From assembly GCA_907163375.1 (NCBI GenBank), contig CAJQUW010001859.1:1-64000 (forward strand): a stretch of DNA of 64,000 nt, read 5' to 3'. Numbering within the stretch: the stretch's first letter is position 1; every line of letters begins with the position of its first letter. Origin of the DNA: Prostheceraeus crozeri. Taxonomy: Eukaryota > Platyhelminthes > Polycladida > Euryleptidae. Both the position numbers and the translations under genes were made by a program. The notes beneath the pieces are model-generated. The model saw nothing but the letters and a program-made list of their open reading frames with translations. It was not told where the DNA came from and searched no databases. Shown here in pieces: positions 20,901 to 30,359 of the stretch.

Positions 20901-23900
20901 TGGGTCACTTTACCAACGTTCACACTTGCGTTCAAGGCAAATGCATGTGACACTTAACATAGAGTATCTAAATAGAAACAATATTTGCCGTTCCTGCCAT
21001 ACATGCAAATATGGCCGGGAAAAGTCCAGTCAATGATATGATGCTGTAAGGGATTGTTAGTTCTAGTTGAAGCATTTGTGGATGTGTTTTGATATGAATG
21101 ATGTTTTAAAGGTAGAATCTACCCACAAGTCATAATCCTACTGAAAAGTACAGGTCAGATTATTGTTGAAGCCACCATACTTTTATAGATCTGTAGGAAA
21201 ATCTGCTCGAAATGATGACATTGAGAAGTTCAAGGTAAACGCACGTGATAAGCTTTAACAAACTAGTAAAGAAGTAGGCCTATTAGACTGACTCATGAAG
21301 GATTGGCTTAAGCCACGGCGATCTTGCTTAGCATTATTGACGTCATCAACTTTCGAATTGTCAAGCAGCAAGTGTACCAGAGTATTATTGTCCTCATGAT
21401 GTGAAATAATAGAGACGTTTATAGAGATACACAATTTGTTTATAGAGATGAAGAACTCAATAACAAAGATGAAAGCGCAAACTTTGTTTTGTAGGCACAC
21501 AGGATAAAGCCGAAGATCTGCAGAAGTTGTGAAAAACACAGCAGAAGATGATTATATATTGAAAAAAACGGATCATTGGTATTGTAATTTCATGCTTTCT
21601 TTGATAGTGACTTACTGTTGGGTTGTTTTTGAATTTCATATTCATTATGGAAGGCGTTACACCATCTTCAAACTTTTTCAAAGTATAATTTCCGAATTGA
21701 TTTGTACCATTCATGAATATTTTGTATTTTCTAACATTTGAATCTGGAAGTAAATTAGATAAATATCTCAGAACATGATAGAAGTGTCAAATATTCTTCG
21801 TATTCAGAAGCAATTGGATCAGACTCGGAAGTGTGCGAAACAGATTCGAGCCCGATCCGAGTTCGAATTGATTGATCCGAAGTCGAATCTGATCGGATCA
21901 ATCATTTCGGACTCGGATTACAAAAATCAACTTCGGATCGGATCGGTCATGAAAAATCCGAATCAATCCAACATTATGGAAATCTATACATGTATTATGT
22001 CTTCAATGCAACTCAGCAAATTACTCTAATTACATTAAAAACATAACATGCTCCACTTATTCCATATTTCAAACACCGTTCTTCGGATTCGGAAATCGGA
22101 ATTCGAAGTCATCCATTTCCTTTCCACCTAGTGGGCCTACATCATAAGATCCGCGTACACTGACTCGGTAGTCAGATAAGAATGAGACGCTATGCAGACA
22201 ATTTCACAAACTGAAGTAACTACACGTCTTGGTGGATGCTCTACCAACTGAACTATAATGTAATGATAGTAATCCAAGAAATATCCTATATGTATTGTTA
22301 AATCAGCTTGTCTCATTTAACGCAATGACATCTCAATGTAAACTTTATAGGACCTTCCACATTATGTTCCTATTCGGAAGAAAGTATGTTTATTTGAATG
22401 GAGATATTTATGGTGCCGGTGTCTGATATTATTATATTTGTTATACATGTGCATCATGCAAGTAGCCTACATTCAGATAGGCTGTTGCATTGCGGCCCAA
22501 TGCATCCTTCAAATATAGACATTTCATATAAATTATTAGGCTAATCAGGCCATACAAAATTGCTGAACCTATCATTCGGGCTTATTTATATAAAAGGAGC
22601 CAATCTGAATGATTATTGAGATAATTCACCAAGAAAATAATAGCACTTGTCTAACCTTACATTGAAGACTAGACCAATATTTTGACCGGTAGCAATAATA
22701 GGTTGCGAACACACATAAGATGCATGTATATGCCCAACTGTATGCTTATATTCAAAATGTACACAGGTCTACACAACCCGAAGCTATCCGCTGAGATTCA
22801 AATTTTCAATTCAAAGATATGCAAACAGATAAAAAAAAATTCGGATTATTTCGGATCGGATTTCCGTAGAAATATGTTGGATCGGATTCGGATTTTCCCG
22901 TATGCAATCGGATATGTATCCGGCTTCATGGATTATGTTGTCCAAGCATCATCGGGTATCATGAGAGTTTCATTGACTATACTGATTGATAATACAAAGA
23001 GCTGAGCTATGATTCGTAACTAAGGATTTAGCCAATTATCCCGCAAATATCATAGCCATCACATTGCACCTCACAAATTGACGAGAAGACCAGAATCAAA
23101 ATGTCAGGGCGTCGAAGAAATCTAGCATGCCCTTCAATTCTCCAAGCATCCACATGCGCTTAATGCTCATCAAAGTGCGGTCTTCATTTCAAAGTATCTT
23201 GTTTTCAGGTGCAGTAGTGGCTTGAGGGATAATCCAATGAATTGTCAGCTTCATCTCAGCGACATTCTTTCTGATTAATTCATCTGCTAAGAATTAACTG
23301 TTAAGTAATGAATATAATTTCAGTGCTATTATCATTTCAAATCACATATACAAGGTTCGTTTTATCTCATTCGCTTCTAAAATGATTTCATACATCTTCA
23401 TCGACAATCAGAAATTTAAGTGAGCAAAAAAGCATCCAATAACAATTGCACTAAAGGTAAGAGTGGCTGCCTTTTCATCGCAATCACAGGCGTGACATTG
23501 GTCTCGCTGATTAATTGCACAGATGTTGATGACTTGAAATACACATGTAAATATTGAATATGAAATATACAGCTTTACTCACGACGATCCATTGCCTGAT
23601 TGAATTCGTATGCACCAATTAATTGTACGTTATGAACAACGAAGAATAACGCCGGCGATGGAGGCTTCATCACGTTTGTATGATTCTTATCCACCACCGC
23701 GACAAAGTTGGTGAGACCAGAAACATGCCCTGAAAAAATTTTTTATAGAAAGAGTCGATCATATCTTTTTATAGAATTGAAGTGGGTAAGCGTGAATAAC
23801 ATACAGGAAGTTATTTCCTAATTCAATACATTCTATGCGATCAGGAAGCTCATTTTCCAAAACTGCTCGTGCAAAAGGTTCATGACAATACTCGGTACAT

Positions 23901-26900
23901 AGCGGTCAGTATACAGAATGCAGTATACAGTAGACAGAAACAGCGCAGAATTCAATATCAAGAAATTGTAAGGCGACCATTCTTGCCAGCCTCAACCGTA
24001 AATTCAATATTGTCTTCAAGACAATTGAGAAAGTTGAAATTCTGATTTAAAAACCGCAAAACAGTCATTGACACATCTCTAGTATAAAAGCGACTTATGA
24101 TAAGTAGCAAGTTCAGAAAAACGACTTTCAGAGCAGGAATGCGGAGTCGGAGTCCCGGAGTCCTATCATTTTTGCTGGAGTCGGAGTCCGGAGTCCTATC
24201 AAGTGACAGGACTCCGGACTCCGGCCTATAACTAGACCCCAAATATAATACAAATAAATCATATATCCTTGTGCATAGTTTTTCACTGTCTTGATGTCAA
24301 CTTTCTCCGTCAAACAACAATACAGAGACACTGCTGCATGCAAAACTTGTAATAGTTGAAGGAATGAACCGTGAAAGTGAAAAAAGGATTGTCTTTTCAC
24401 TCGGTGATTTAGTAGAGAAGACAAGCCTTCCTAGTCTCGATCACGCCTACGCACCAAGGGTCACGCCAGAGACAAAAATGAAATGCTAGTTTGTTAAGAG
24501 AACATTACCTCATGCCCTCACGTTAATCGCGTGTGATGGCTCCTCCAAAGTGCATATTAAGATCGAAAGTATACTCACATTTTTGGAGATGGGGGATTTC
24601 CTGCCTGGTAGGGACTGGAGAAAACCGTGTGAAGCACACATCAACAAGATGGGAGAAGTCGAGTCGCATGCATCCAACTTAAAGCGACATTTGATAAACT
24701 TTCATCGAAAATGATTGATAATTGATACAGAAATGATCACTAAAGATAGGTTCAGGTAAGCCTAATGATCTATGATGTAGGTTCTCAAAATGATAGGACT
24801 CCGCATCCCTGTTTCAGAGAAGTTCATAGGAAAAGCCGCCATTGCTGGAACTAACTTTGAGTAAATCGGCATACTATCATATGATGAAAATATCTTCCAT
24901 TAAAACAAAAAACAGAAAACTCTTCAACAAGGATTTAAAGACACGGCAATAAGTAAAGACAATTGGAGACTAAATGTGATCAATGCTACGTCTTCTTAAC
25001 TGGGCGGGATGGACGCAAATTAATTATAAACATCGAAGCTAAATGGCTTGCAACCACATAATTAGGCTGCTCGTTCTCTGGTCGTAGTAAACTGTATTCC
25101 ATTCTCTGCTTGCAACTTTTTAGATCACGAATGCAAATAGTTTTTCAAATTTTGCAAACTTTTCAGTGAATTGAAAGGTGTCAGGAGCAATATAGAATTT
25201 CAAAAAATTAGGCTTCAGAGTATTATCAAGACAAACAGATCAATTGAAGAGATAAGAATGCCTCATATTTAATATGGTATAATATCTATGGCTGCTTTGA
25301 TTTTTGTGAACTTTCGGAAAACCATATAATCTGGCAAGCTGTGAACTAACATCATTGATATGTACATATTCCACATATTATTGAAATGGCTTATGACTCA
25401 GGAGCCTCTTGGATTTCTTGTTTCAGTTTTCCGTTTGAACTTATTCTCTTCGAGGATGAAACGGGCGTTTTCTGAACGTCTGTTGAATACGTAACTTTTG
25501 AATTTGGAATCATATTCAAGAATATTTCTGAGTTTATTGACCCCGATGAAGCTACCAAATGTTGCCTTTGTCAAAGTGACAATCTCTGTTTTTGTGGTGG
25601 TGAGGGTTTGATCCTGCCAATTGACACAGTCGCGTAAGTGGCTCGTAGCTCAGTTGGTTAGAGCACAGGTCTAGTTAACCTTGGTCGTAGGTTCGAATCC
25701 TACCAGCCGCACATCTTTTGCATGGCAATTTGATCTATTGTTTATTTAATTTCATTGTTGTTAATTGCATTCACGACATGGCTTAAGATGCTTCGGTGGA
25801 CAATCGATCCCCGCTACTTGCCTTAATGTCGGCGGTCACAATTGTGACGTGTTATTTATTCATTGATTATAATTGCCTTGACAACTGATGTGTGGTGGTG
25901 AGGGTTTGATCCTGCCAATTGACACAGTCGCATAAGTGGCTCGTGGCTCAGTTGGTAGAGCACAGGTCTAGTTAACCTCGTCGTAGGTTCGAATCCTACC
26001 AGCCGTGCATATTTTGCATGGCAATTTGATCTATCGTTTATTTAATTTCATTGTTGTTAATTTACCTTAATTATGGAGAGATTTGAAACATTTAGACCCC
26101 TTTTTCGAAAACGCTTTTTTCGGAAATCAGCCTTTGAAAAAGCCGCGAAATTTACAAATGAAATTTTCTTGAATGACTTCATGACTTTTCAGCTTAAGAA
26201 CAAGACCTCCTCCATCAGTCTTGCGAGAATTAAGATTCATATTTAATTTTCTATGGGCAGAGACATCGACGTCTCAAGAGAAAGAAGTTCTTTTTTCGAT
26301 AACTTTTAATAGAAAATATTAGCTATCTGAGCAAACTCAAATTTCTCGTAGTCTGCTGATTAATTAAACTATTCAACTTTTTAAAATGTATTTTCGTAAA
26401 ACGCCTTTTGATTTTTATGGACGTGTGATACGATTCCTGGTTTGATGAGCGTGAGGATAATCTGATTGAAATTGTCAAATTTTAGATCCTTTATTATCAA
26501 ATAGATACTAGGGATTCAGATCGGCATCCAGAAACGACTTAGTGCAATTCACCAAGAGGGTTACTTCATTGCTCGCAGATGCCCATCTACCCTCCCGATT
26601 GTTGTTGGAATCGAGTGAAACCCTGCTCTTGAGGTGAACTCAAACATCTGAGATTAGCATCCCAACCCAAGAATGATTTAAGCCTCAAGAGACAACCTTG
26701 GTTCAGATTAAACAAGTCTGTATTTTATTTTCTCAATCATACACTCGCATGACCAGTGTCGGTTGATTACTTCCAAAGCATTCACAATTACTTTATTCAA
26801 GCTATTACCACTAATCCAAAATTAGTTGAACTTTAAAAATTTTAGCAAAGTGCTTTGTTTTATGTGATAGGAATACACTAAAGATACCATACCTGGTAAT

Positions 26901-26956
26901 TCATAAATTGTCCAGGAGAAGAAGATGTTAAGTAAAATAATCAGGATGCGCGCCAT
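11925..26956 (-). CDS. Secreted host protein with TSP1-like and C-type-lectin-like exons (partial gene model, envelope of exons)
   Basis: Spliced minus-strand gene assembled from exons with matching phases. Exon 1 (26893-26956) encodes MARILIILLNIFFSW, a signal peptide. Exon 2 is 23583-23729. At least one exon in between is not resolved. Then come 18465-18672 (WSQWSQW, TSP1-like), 16804-16934, 14908-14983 and 12157-12260. The last three read together as the first half of a C-type lectin-like domain (CFYSF, then CEKMGLTLYSI, then GFWATLDSK). A 12-base candidate exon at 11925-11936 after a CTTCCTGTCCCAG acceptor would add Asp-Cys-Pro and a stop. A secreted recognition or adhesion protein is likely. 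Introns carry PLE, LINE and SINE copies. The Polinton lies just downstream, so the gene may be truncated. Species-level identity is unknown. Confidence 0.55.
12157..12260 (-). CDS. Host exon, continuation of the lectin-like domain
   Basis: Acceptor CTATTTTTTAG and donor AGCAAG|GTAGGG enclose 104 open bases. The encoded VAKKLYKGKSPIVYGYTTGF continues to LRDVDGFWATLDSK, compatible with the loop region of a lectin-like domain that reaches a 'W..L' strand. The domain is not complete here, so further exons are expected. Confidence 0.55.
12300..14430. other. Host intronic DNA, no gene recognised
   Basis: Between the exon ending at 12260 and the reverse-transcriptase remnant I see only short frames. 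A small GTATGATTATA tandem repeat lies at about 12671-12717. The GC-rich 13000-13100 segment has no clear identity. Confidence 0.4.
14438..14820 (-). pseudogene. Penelope-like element reverse transcriptase fragment
   Basis: The open minus-strand frame includes SYHCFDVAEFKK and, after it, VFGGLIFRQIREIPMGRNRS with PLLGYLFL. This matches the FGG-x-x-FRQ-x-x-GIPMGTNCAPLLADLFL block of Penelope-like reverse transcriptases, with GIPMGTNCAP degraded to EIPMGRNRSP. Only this block is left, so the copy is a short decayed insertion in an intron. Confidence 0.6.
14908..14983 (-). CDS. Host exon with lectin-like helix and Cys-x6-Gly-Leu pattern
   Basis: The acceptor GATTTTGCAG and the strong donor GTCAA|GTAAGT enclose 76 bases. 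The encoded FKDMKKICEKMGLTLYSIVD matches the 'A...C...G..L..I' core of C-type lectin-like domains. It ends in phase 1 and splices in frame to 12260. Confidence 0.55.
16804..16934 (-). CDS. Host exon leading into a C-type lectin-like domain
   Basis: Acceptor TTAATTTCAG and donor CGAAAG|GTAAAT flank 131 open bases, phase 1 to phase 0. The encoded segment begins with a cysteine after Asn and ends with VDDTCFYSFAGAKRK. Cys followed by aromatic-x-Phe and a charged helix start is how C-type lectin-like domains begin. Confidence 0.55.
18465..18672 (-). CDS. Thrombospondin type 1-like exon
   Basis: Acceptor ATATTTCAG and donor GGGAA|GTAAGT bracket 208 open bases. The translation has WKSLQVWFINQPD, then FQWSQWSQWT, then RRRICCSICPG. 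The WSQWS repeat followed by a basic strand and cysteines is the TSP1 signature, though spacing is loose and the cysteine number is lower than in canonical repeats. The WSQWSQW motif arises from a 9-bp DNA repetition. It ends in phase 1 and joins the exon at 16934 in frame. Confidence 0.6.
19545..19730 (+). repeat. tRNA-derived SINE
   Basis: The 5' part is tRNA-like with box A TGGCCTTGTGGTAGAGTG (from about 19555) and box B GGTTCAAATC (about 19599). It is followed by a body containing AAGACTTTTAAAATAGGTAC and CTCAGCACGAAAGAGAATGA. The same body type (AAAGACTTTAAAAATGGTAC...CTCAGCA) is widespread in invertebrate SINEs, which is family knowledge. It abuts the end of the Penelope-like remnant. 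Pol III promoter boxes are recognisable but box A is imperfect, so activity is doubtful. Confidence 0.65.
19731..20455 (-). pseudogene. Penelope-like element reverse transcriptase, decayed
   Basis: The minus strand reads in pieces GSPLGPTLANFFLSDLE, then FYKRYVDDILVVVDN (catalytic YVDD), then SFLDVEIDKSNG and a C-terminal helical segment to about 19731. This order (GxPxG, YVDD, SFLDV) is the Penelope-like reverse transcriptase core. Frameshifts and stops divide it, so it is dead. It lies in an intron of the secreted gene, antisense to the neighbouring SINE. Confidence 0.7.
20592..20910 (-). pseudogene. Non-LTR retrotransposon (LINE) reverse transcriptase fragment
   Basis: Minus-strand translation gives LAYLEFADDIPLLDSS (the FADD catalytic motif), then EALEEEAS, IGLKINYAKAK, and KIEVDGFKYLGSTI with RRAIAWSK. 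This is the palm/thumb of a LINE reverse transcriptase, with one stop. Clade is not determined. Its end carries GGACGTCTATATTTA, which is inverted relative to the same words at about 20438-20452 in the Penelope-like copy. Confidence 0.65.
21795..22925. repeat. Module bounded by degenerate TCGGAT arrays
   Basis: TCGGAT/ATCCGA words, partly in inverted order, are dense at about 21800-21975 (GATCGGATCAATCATTTCGG and so on) and again at about 22840-22925 (ATTTCGGATCGGATTTCC). The 860 bp between are unremarkable. The pattern resembles subterminal transposase-binding arrays of non-autonomous DNA transposons. No terminal inverted repeat or target duplication was recognised. Confidence 0.4.
22208..22262 (-). 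repeat. tRNA-like 5' half (SINE fragment)
   Basis: On the minus strand TATAGTTCAGTTGGTAGAGC is a box A and D-arm, but no box B follows. It is therefore a fragment of a tRNA-derived repeat, not a tRNA gene. Confidence 0.45.
23583..23729 (-). CDS. Exon 2 of the secreted host gene
   Basis: The acceptor TTTTTTCAG precedes 147 bases that stay open in the frame set by exon 1, ending at the strong donor GTC|GTGAGTAAA. The encoded segment (GLTNFVAVVDKN ... VVHNVQLIGAYEFNQAMDR) is beta-strand-like and has no recognised domain. It ends in phase 1. A following piece with a TTCTTAG acceptor near 23280 stays open in the right phase but lacks a GT donor, so it is not counted. Confidence 0.6.
24140..24235. 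repeat. GGAGTC hexamer array with perfect hairpin
   Basis: GGAGTCGGAGTCCCGGAGTC begins a run of GGAGTC/GACTCC words. Within it GGAGTCCGGAGTCCT (24183-24197) is mirrored by AGGACTCCGGACTCC (24208-24222), a perfect 15-bp stem with a 10-base loop. A solitary GGACTCCGCATCC recurs near 24792. The DNA between contains a weak BED-finger-like reading (SNLKRHLINFHRK, about 24676-24714, plus strand), which hints at a hAT-like transposon remnant. Confidence 0.55.
25593..25766 (+). repeat. tRNA-Thr-like unit, copy 1 of a direct duplication
   Basis: Box A TAGCTCAGTTGG, an anticodon-like loop CTAGTTA (AGT) on a TAGGT/ACCT-type stem, and box B GGTTCGAATCC are present. Acceptor pairing GTGGCT/AGCCGC is good apart from one extra base before the D-stem and a mismatch at pair 7. 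Unit edges (TGTGGTGGTGAGGG upstream, TTGCATGGCAATTTGATC downstream) are shared with copy 2, so the repeat is larger than a tRNA. A tRNA-derived SINE or tRNA pseudogene is more likely than a working tRNA. Confidence 0.6.
25891..26062 (+). repeat. tRNA-Thr-like unit, copy 2 of a direct duplication
   Basis: Nearly identical to the unit 298 bases upstream, with one base fewer in the D-loop, two fewer in the variable region and a G at box A (TGGCTCAGTTGG). Box B is intact. The intervening 124 bases are unique. Confidence 0.6.
26893..26956 (-). CDS. Exon 1, signal peptide of the secreted host gene
   Basis: ATG at 26956, then 21 codons plus one base to a CCAG|GTATGG donor. The encoded MARILIILLNIFFSWTIYEL is a typical signal peptide: one Arg, then a hydrophobic core, then a small-residue region. 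The single leftover base joins in phase with exon 2 (G plus GG). No upstream in-frame ATG competes. Confidence 0.6.
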
Positions 26957-27920
26957 AGGGTGTAGGAGATGATAACTTGGGTGCAAGTTGACACACATAT
27001 ATATCAGAACTCACACACTCCGATGCAAAAAACATTCAATGAAATGATCCGAATTTGTCCAATAACAGATAACTTCCTAGATTGTTTCATCAATTCACAC
27101 TTTCAGCCATTGCGCCTTAGAAACAGTCATTATTCTGAAGGCGTTAACCACGTCAAAATGCTTGGGGGAACTGCGGCGAGAATTACAACTGATAGCAAAG
27201 AATCTTTTAATAAATGTTATGAGAGTTTAGAGGGTGGAGCTCTTCAGAACTAACAAAAATCGTTATCTGAAACTTGTCAATGAAATTGATTTAAATTTTT
27301 CAGAACAGTAATGAAAAATCAATGACTACAGCTTATAGTGTAACTACAGTGTTGCATGATGATATTTTGAGGCCAGATAATTCACCGACTCCATATATCT
27401 TGCGTGTTGCACACATATACTTGAAGCTGTATTTGGAATTGAACCGCATGGCGATTATCAGACCAATAGGCGAGTTAATGTCAGCTCCCATCACTCTACA
27501 TTTTCGGTCGCAACACAGAACAAACGATGCAGCTTACAATATTTTGTAAATGTGCTTGTGCTTTAACTTTCAATAGTCACTACAAAGTGGTTCGGAAACT
27601 CAATTTTGATTAAACTCTCCTCGGCATAACTCCAAAATACAATTTTAATAACAGGAATGCTCTTAGCAGCAGCTAAAACCTATTAATGTTCATGTTCAAA
27701 TGTTAGCCGGAGAATCAACTACCTTACAGTTCGCCGAAGTGGGCCTAAATAAGCCTACATTGTAAAAGAAATGAATTTCTGTCTAAATTTGCAACAGAAA
27801 CATAGGTCTTAGATATTGCTAGGCTAAGGGCGTTCCTCTTATATAAATTTCATTTCCAACCTACTCCTGAGACAGAAACCATCAAGACCACTTTGTGCGC
27901 AGACCATTTTGACTTGATGC
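26957..27920. other. Upstream flank of the secreted gene
   Basis: No further exon, repeat or RNA was recognised. The promoter of the minus-strand gene should lie in the first few hundred bases, but no clear TATA box at a fitting distance is seen. Confidence 0.35.
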
Positions 27921-27924
27921 CACT

Positions 27925-28615
27925 AGTCCGGCAGCCAGAACGAGTTTCTGCAGGGAACGAGGCCGAAAGTGAGACTTTCACAGAATGATGTACACCCTAT
28001 GCCTACTACGAATCGGTGCACCTGCCGAGTTCTAGTGAGCTCCTCTTCTTGTCAGAAAGGATCAAAGAAAAACACATGTAAATCAAATGGGACGCAGGTT
28101 GCAGTTTTTGGCTAAAATGAAATTTTGTATGTTCTCTCTGATTAAACGGAAAGTACGAAGCCCAGAGTCATAATTTTTGACATGGAATGTCTTCAGATCA
28201 TTTCCTTTGATGCGCATGTGCTATTCTCACGCATCTAATCAGCAATGTATGTGAGAATGTGGTTGAATGTGGATAAAGTTGCTCAAAATGTTTGTGTTTG
28301 CCGACATTAAGAGGTTCACCAAGTCTAAAGGTGTTTAGCTTGATAGATACGGGTGCATGAACATGAAAGGAAATGACCTGAAGACATTCCATGTCAAAAA
28401 TTATGACTCTGGGCTTCGTACTTTCCGTTTAATCAGAGAGAACATACAAAATTTCATTTTAGCCAAAAACTGCAACCTGCGTCCCATTTGATTTACATGT
28501 GTTTTTCTTTGATCCTTTCTGACAAGAAGAGGAGCTCACTAGAACTCGGCAGGTGCACCGATTCGTCTCACTTTTGGCCTCGTTCCCTGCAGAAACTCGT
28601 TCTGGGTGCCGGACT
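27925..28615. repeat. Large imperfect palindrome (fold-back element)
   Basis: A left arm at 27925-28212 is the inverted copy of a right arm at 28362-28615, starting AGTCCGGCA and ending GCCGGACT. Arms are nearly identical. The left arm carries an extra segment of about 30 bases near 27990. The central spacer is about 150 bases. This is the structure of a fold-back or long-TIR MITE; flanking target duplication was not recognised. Confidence 0.85.
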
Positions 28616-28820
28616 ACAATATAACATTGGTGAATCGATCAACAAGATGTTGATTGGCATTGTGCAACTCTCGCCTCCTTTTGGTACATCGATTTCTGTC
28701 TAGGCATCTTGTCTCTTGATAAGGTCCTTACAGTTCGGCTGCATCGTGTCAGAAAAATCACAAGCATCTCAATTAAATGCTGCTACATTTGTTTTTGGAC
28801 ACATTGGCTACGGACTGCAG

Positions 28821-28852
28821 TTGCTTCGACATGCCCGGGTATGTCGAAGCAA
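28821..28852. repeat. Perfect 12-bp hairpin with CCCGGG loop
   Basis: TTGCTTCGACAT (28821-28832) is mirrored by ATGTCGAAGCAA (28841-28852) around GCCCGGGT. It is isolated in host DNA; origin unknown. Confidence 0.8.
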
Positions 28853-29660
28853 ATGCAATTACTGGATACCCAGTAACGTTTGAGTCTCTAGTGCAAAGTA
28901 CTCTGGTGTCGTTGAGCGGTCGACTACTATTTTCTAAAGTTATTCAACCAGCAACCAGACAGGAATGATCAACTACTGATACATTCAGCAAAAGTTGATT
29001 GAACATTGGCCAAAAGTCACCTGCATTTGCCGAAATCCTTGTTCGGTGTTACATAATATGGATGATCGAAACCACTGAGGATCCTGTTCTGTAAAGCAGA
29101 ATGCAATCTGCATTCACAGAAGTGGAAATTCAGAGCGATGTGAGCTGACCTTAGTATGATTTATATATAATCAGTAAACCTGATCGATCGATTATTTTGT
29201 CGATTCTTTGATTTTAGTTGTTATTAGATAAAATGTTGAGAATAATCTTATCGAATCTTTAATTTTCTATTCCATGAACACTTCCACATAGCATTTTCTA
29301 GCATAACTCAACAATTCAACAATTATTGAAACTTGCGCTAAGAATTATGTGTGTTTGTATCATAGATTTAGAATACATAAAAAATTATAGGCAAAAGTCA
29401 TTTCTTCATATTATTTTGTAAGAACAAAATTTTGATCGTCATGATCGTGACTGCAAGTACAATTGACGTGCAATTGACTGCCTGATTAACATTCCTTCGC
29501 CCAGGTGACACTTGGAACTTGTTTCTCTTTCTTTCCTTCACTCAATCGGCACAATCGATGGAGGTGACAATAAACTGCAGGTTTCACTTCTCTTCCATGT
29601 CTTGAAAGATTACAGTGTGCAGCTCATTTGGCTCATGAAGTCGTCGGAAATTTGCCTTCA

Positions 29661-30353
29661 ACACGACATGAAATTTTCAGCCGAAACACGAACACGACTG
29701 CACTATACCTTAACACAACACGAACACGAAATCCATGCTGCCTACGAATAACACGAAATTTATCATGCGAGCAATTCATTTAAAATTTATTATTTAATAC
29801 AAAACAACAGTTGACTGGAGGGGACTGCATCAGCTTAAAGAAATTACAAAGAAATTGAATTAGATAAAAAGTTCAGTGATTCAGTCAAATGGCTCCAGAC
29901 CTGTTGCGGATGTAATAATGATAATAAAGCTGCTTATCAAGTTGCTCTGGACTTAAAAGAGAATGCCATTTCAGCTTTATGGCAAACCCCACTTTTGAAA
30001 ATGCACATCGCTTGCAATGGAAGTGACTGAGTTGTTGAAAATGGCGTGCATCAGGCGTGCACTACTCATATTCTGGTACTGGGCAGCGCGCTCGCCTCAC
30101 CACCAGACTGAGGTTGATGCCCGTGGTTCGGTCATGCATCGGCCAACTGACCATAGGACATCGTCCTTCATCATCGTAGCTGGTACAGATTTAGTTATCA
30201 AATTCTCTTGATTTAAAAAGTTGCAATGAATCCTAGTTAGCACGAAAATAAAACGCGACTCTAATTGTAAAAACATGATCACGACTGACAGTGGTCGACA
30301 CGACATGAAGCACGATCGTGTTCGTGCTCGTTTCGTGTTCGTGTCACGAACAC
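29661..30353. repeat. Module bounded by ACACGA arrays
   Basis: ACACGA words crowd at 29661-29760 (ACACGACATGAAATTTTCAG and AACACGAACACGA) and at 30296-30353, where CACGACATGAAGCACGATCG turns into TCGTGTTCGTG. The opening word CACGACATGAA is shared by both ends. The interior has no recognised transposase. A non-autonomous DNA transposon with subterminal binding-site arrays is the likeliest reading. Confidence 0.45.
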
Positions 30354-30359
30354 ACTTCT

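Noticed and set aside
22682-23005. 107-residue plus-strand frame
   Set aside because: It crosses the degenerate TCGGAT array; no coding character.
23172-23280. Third exon of the secreted gene
   Set aside because: Good acceptor and open frame in the right phase, but no GT donor; not counted as an exon.
25638-25712. Functional tRNA-Thr gene
   Set aside because: There is an extra base before the D-stem and a mismatched acceptor pair, and the unit is embedded in a larger duplicated repeat; kept as tRNA-like.
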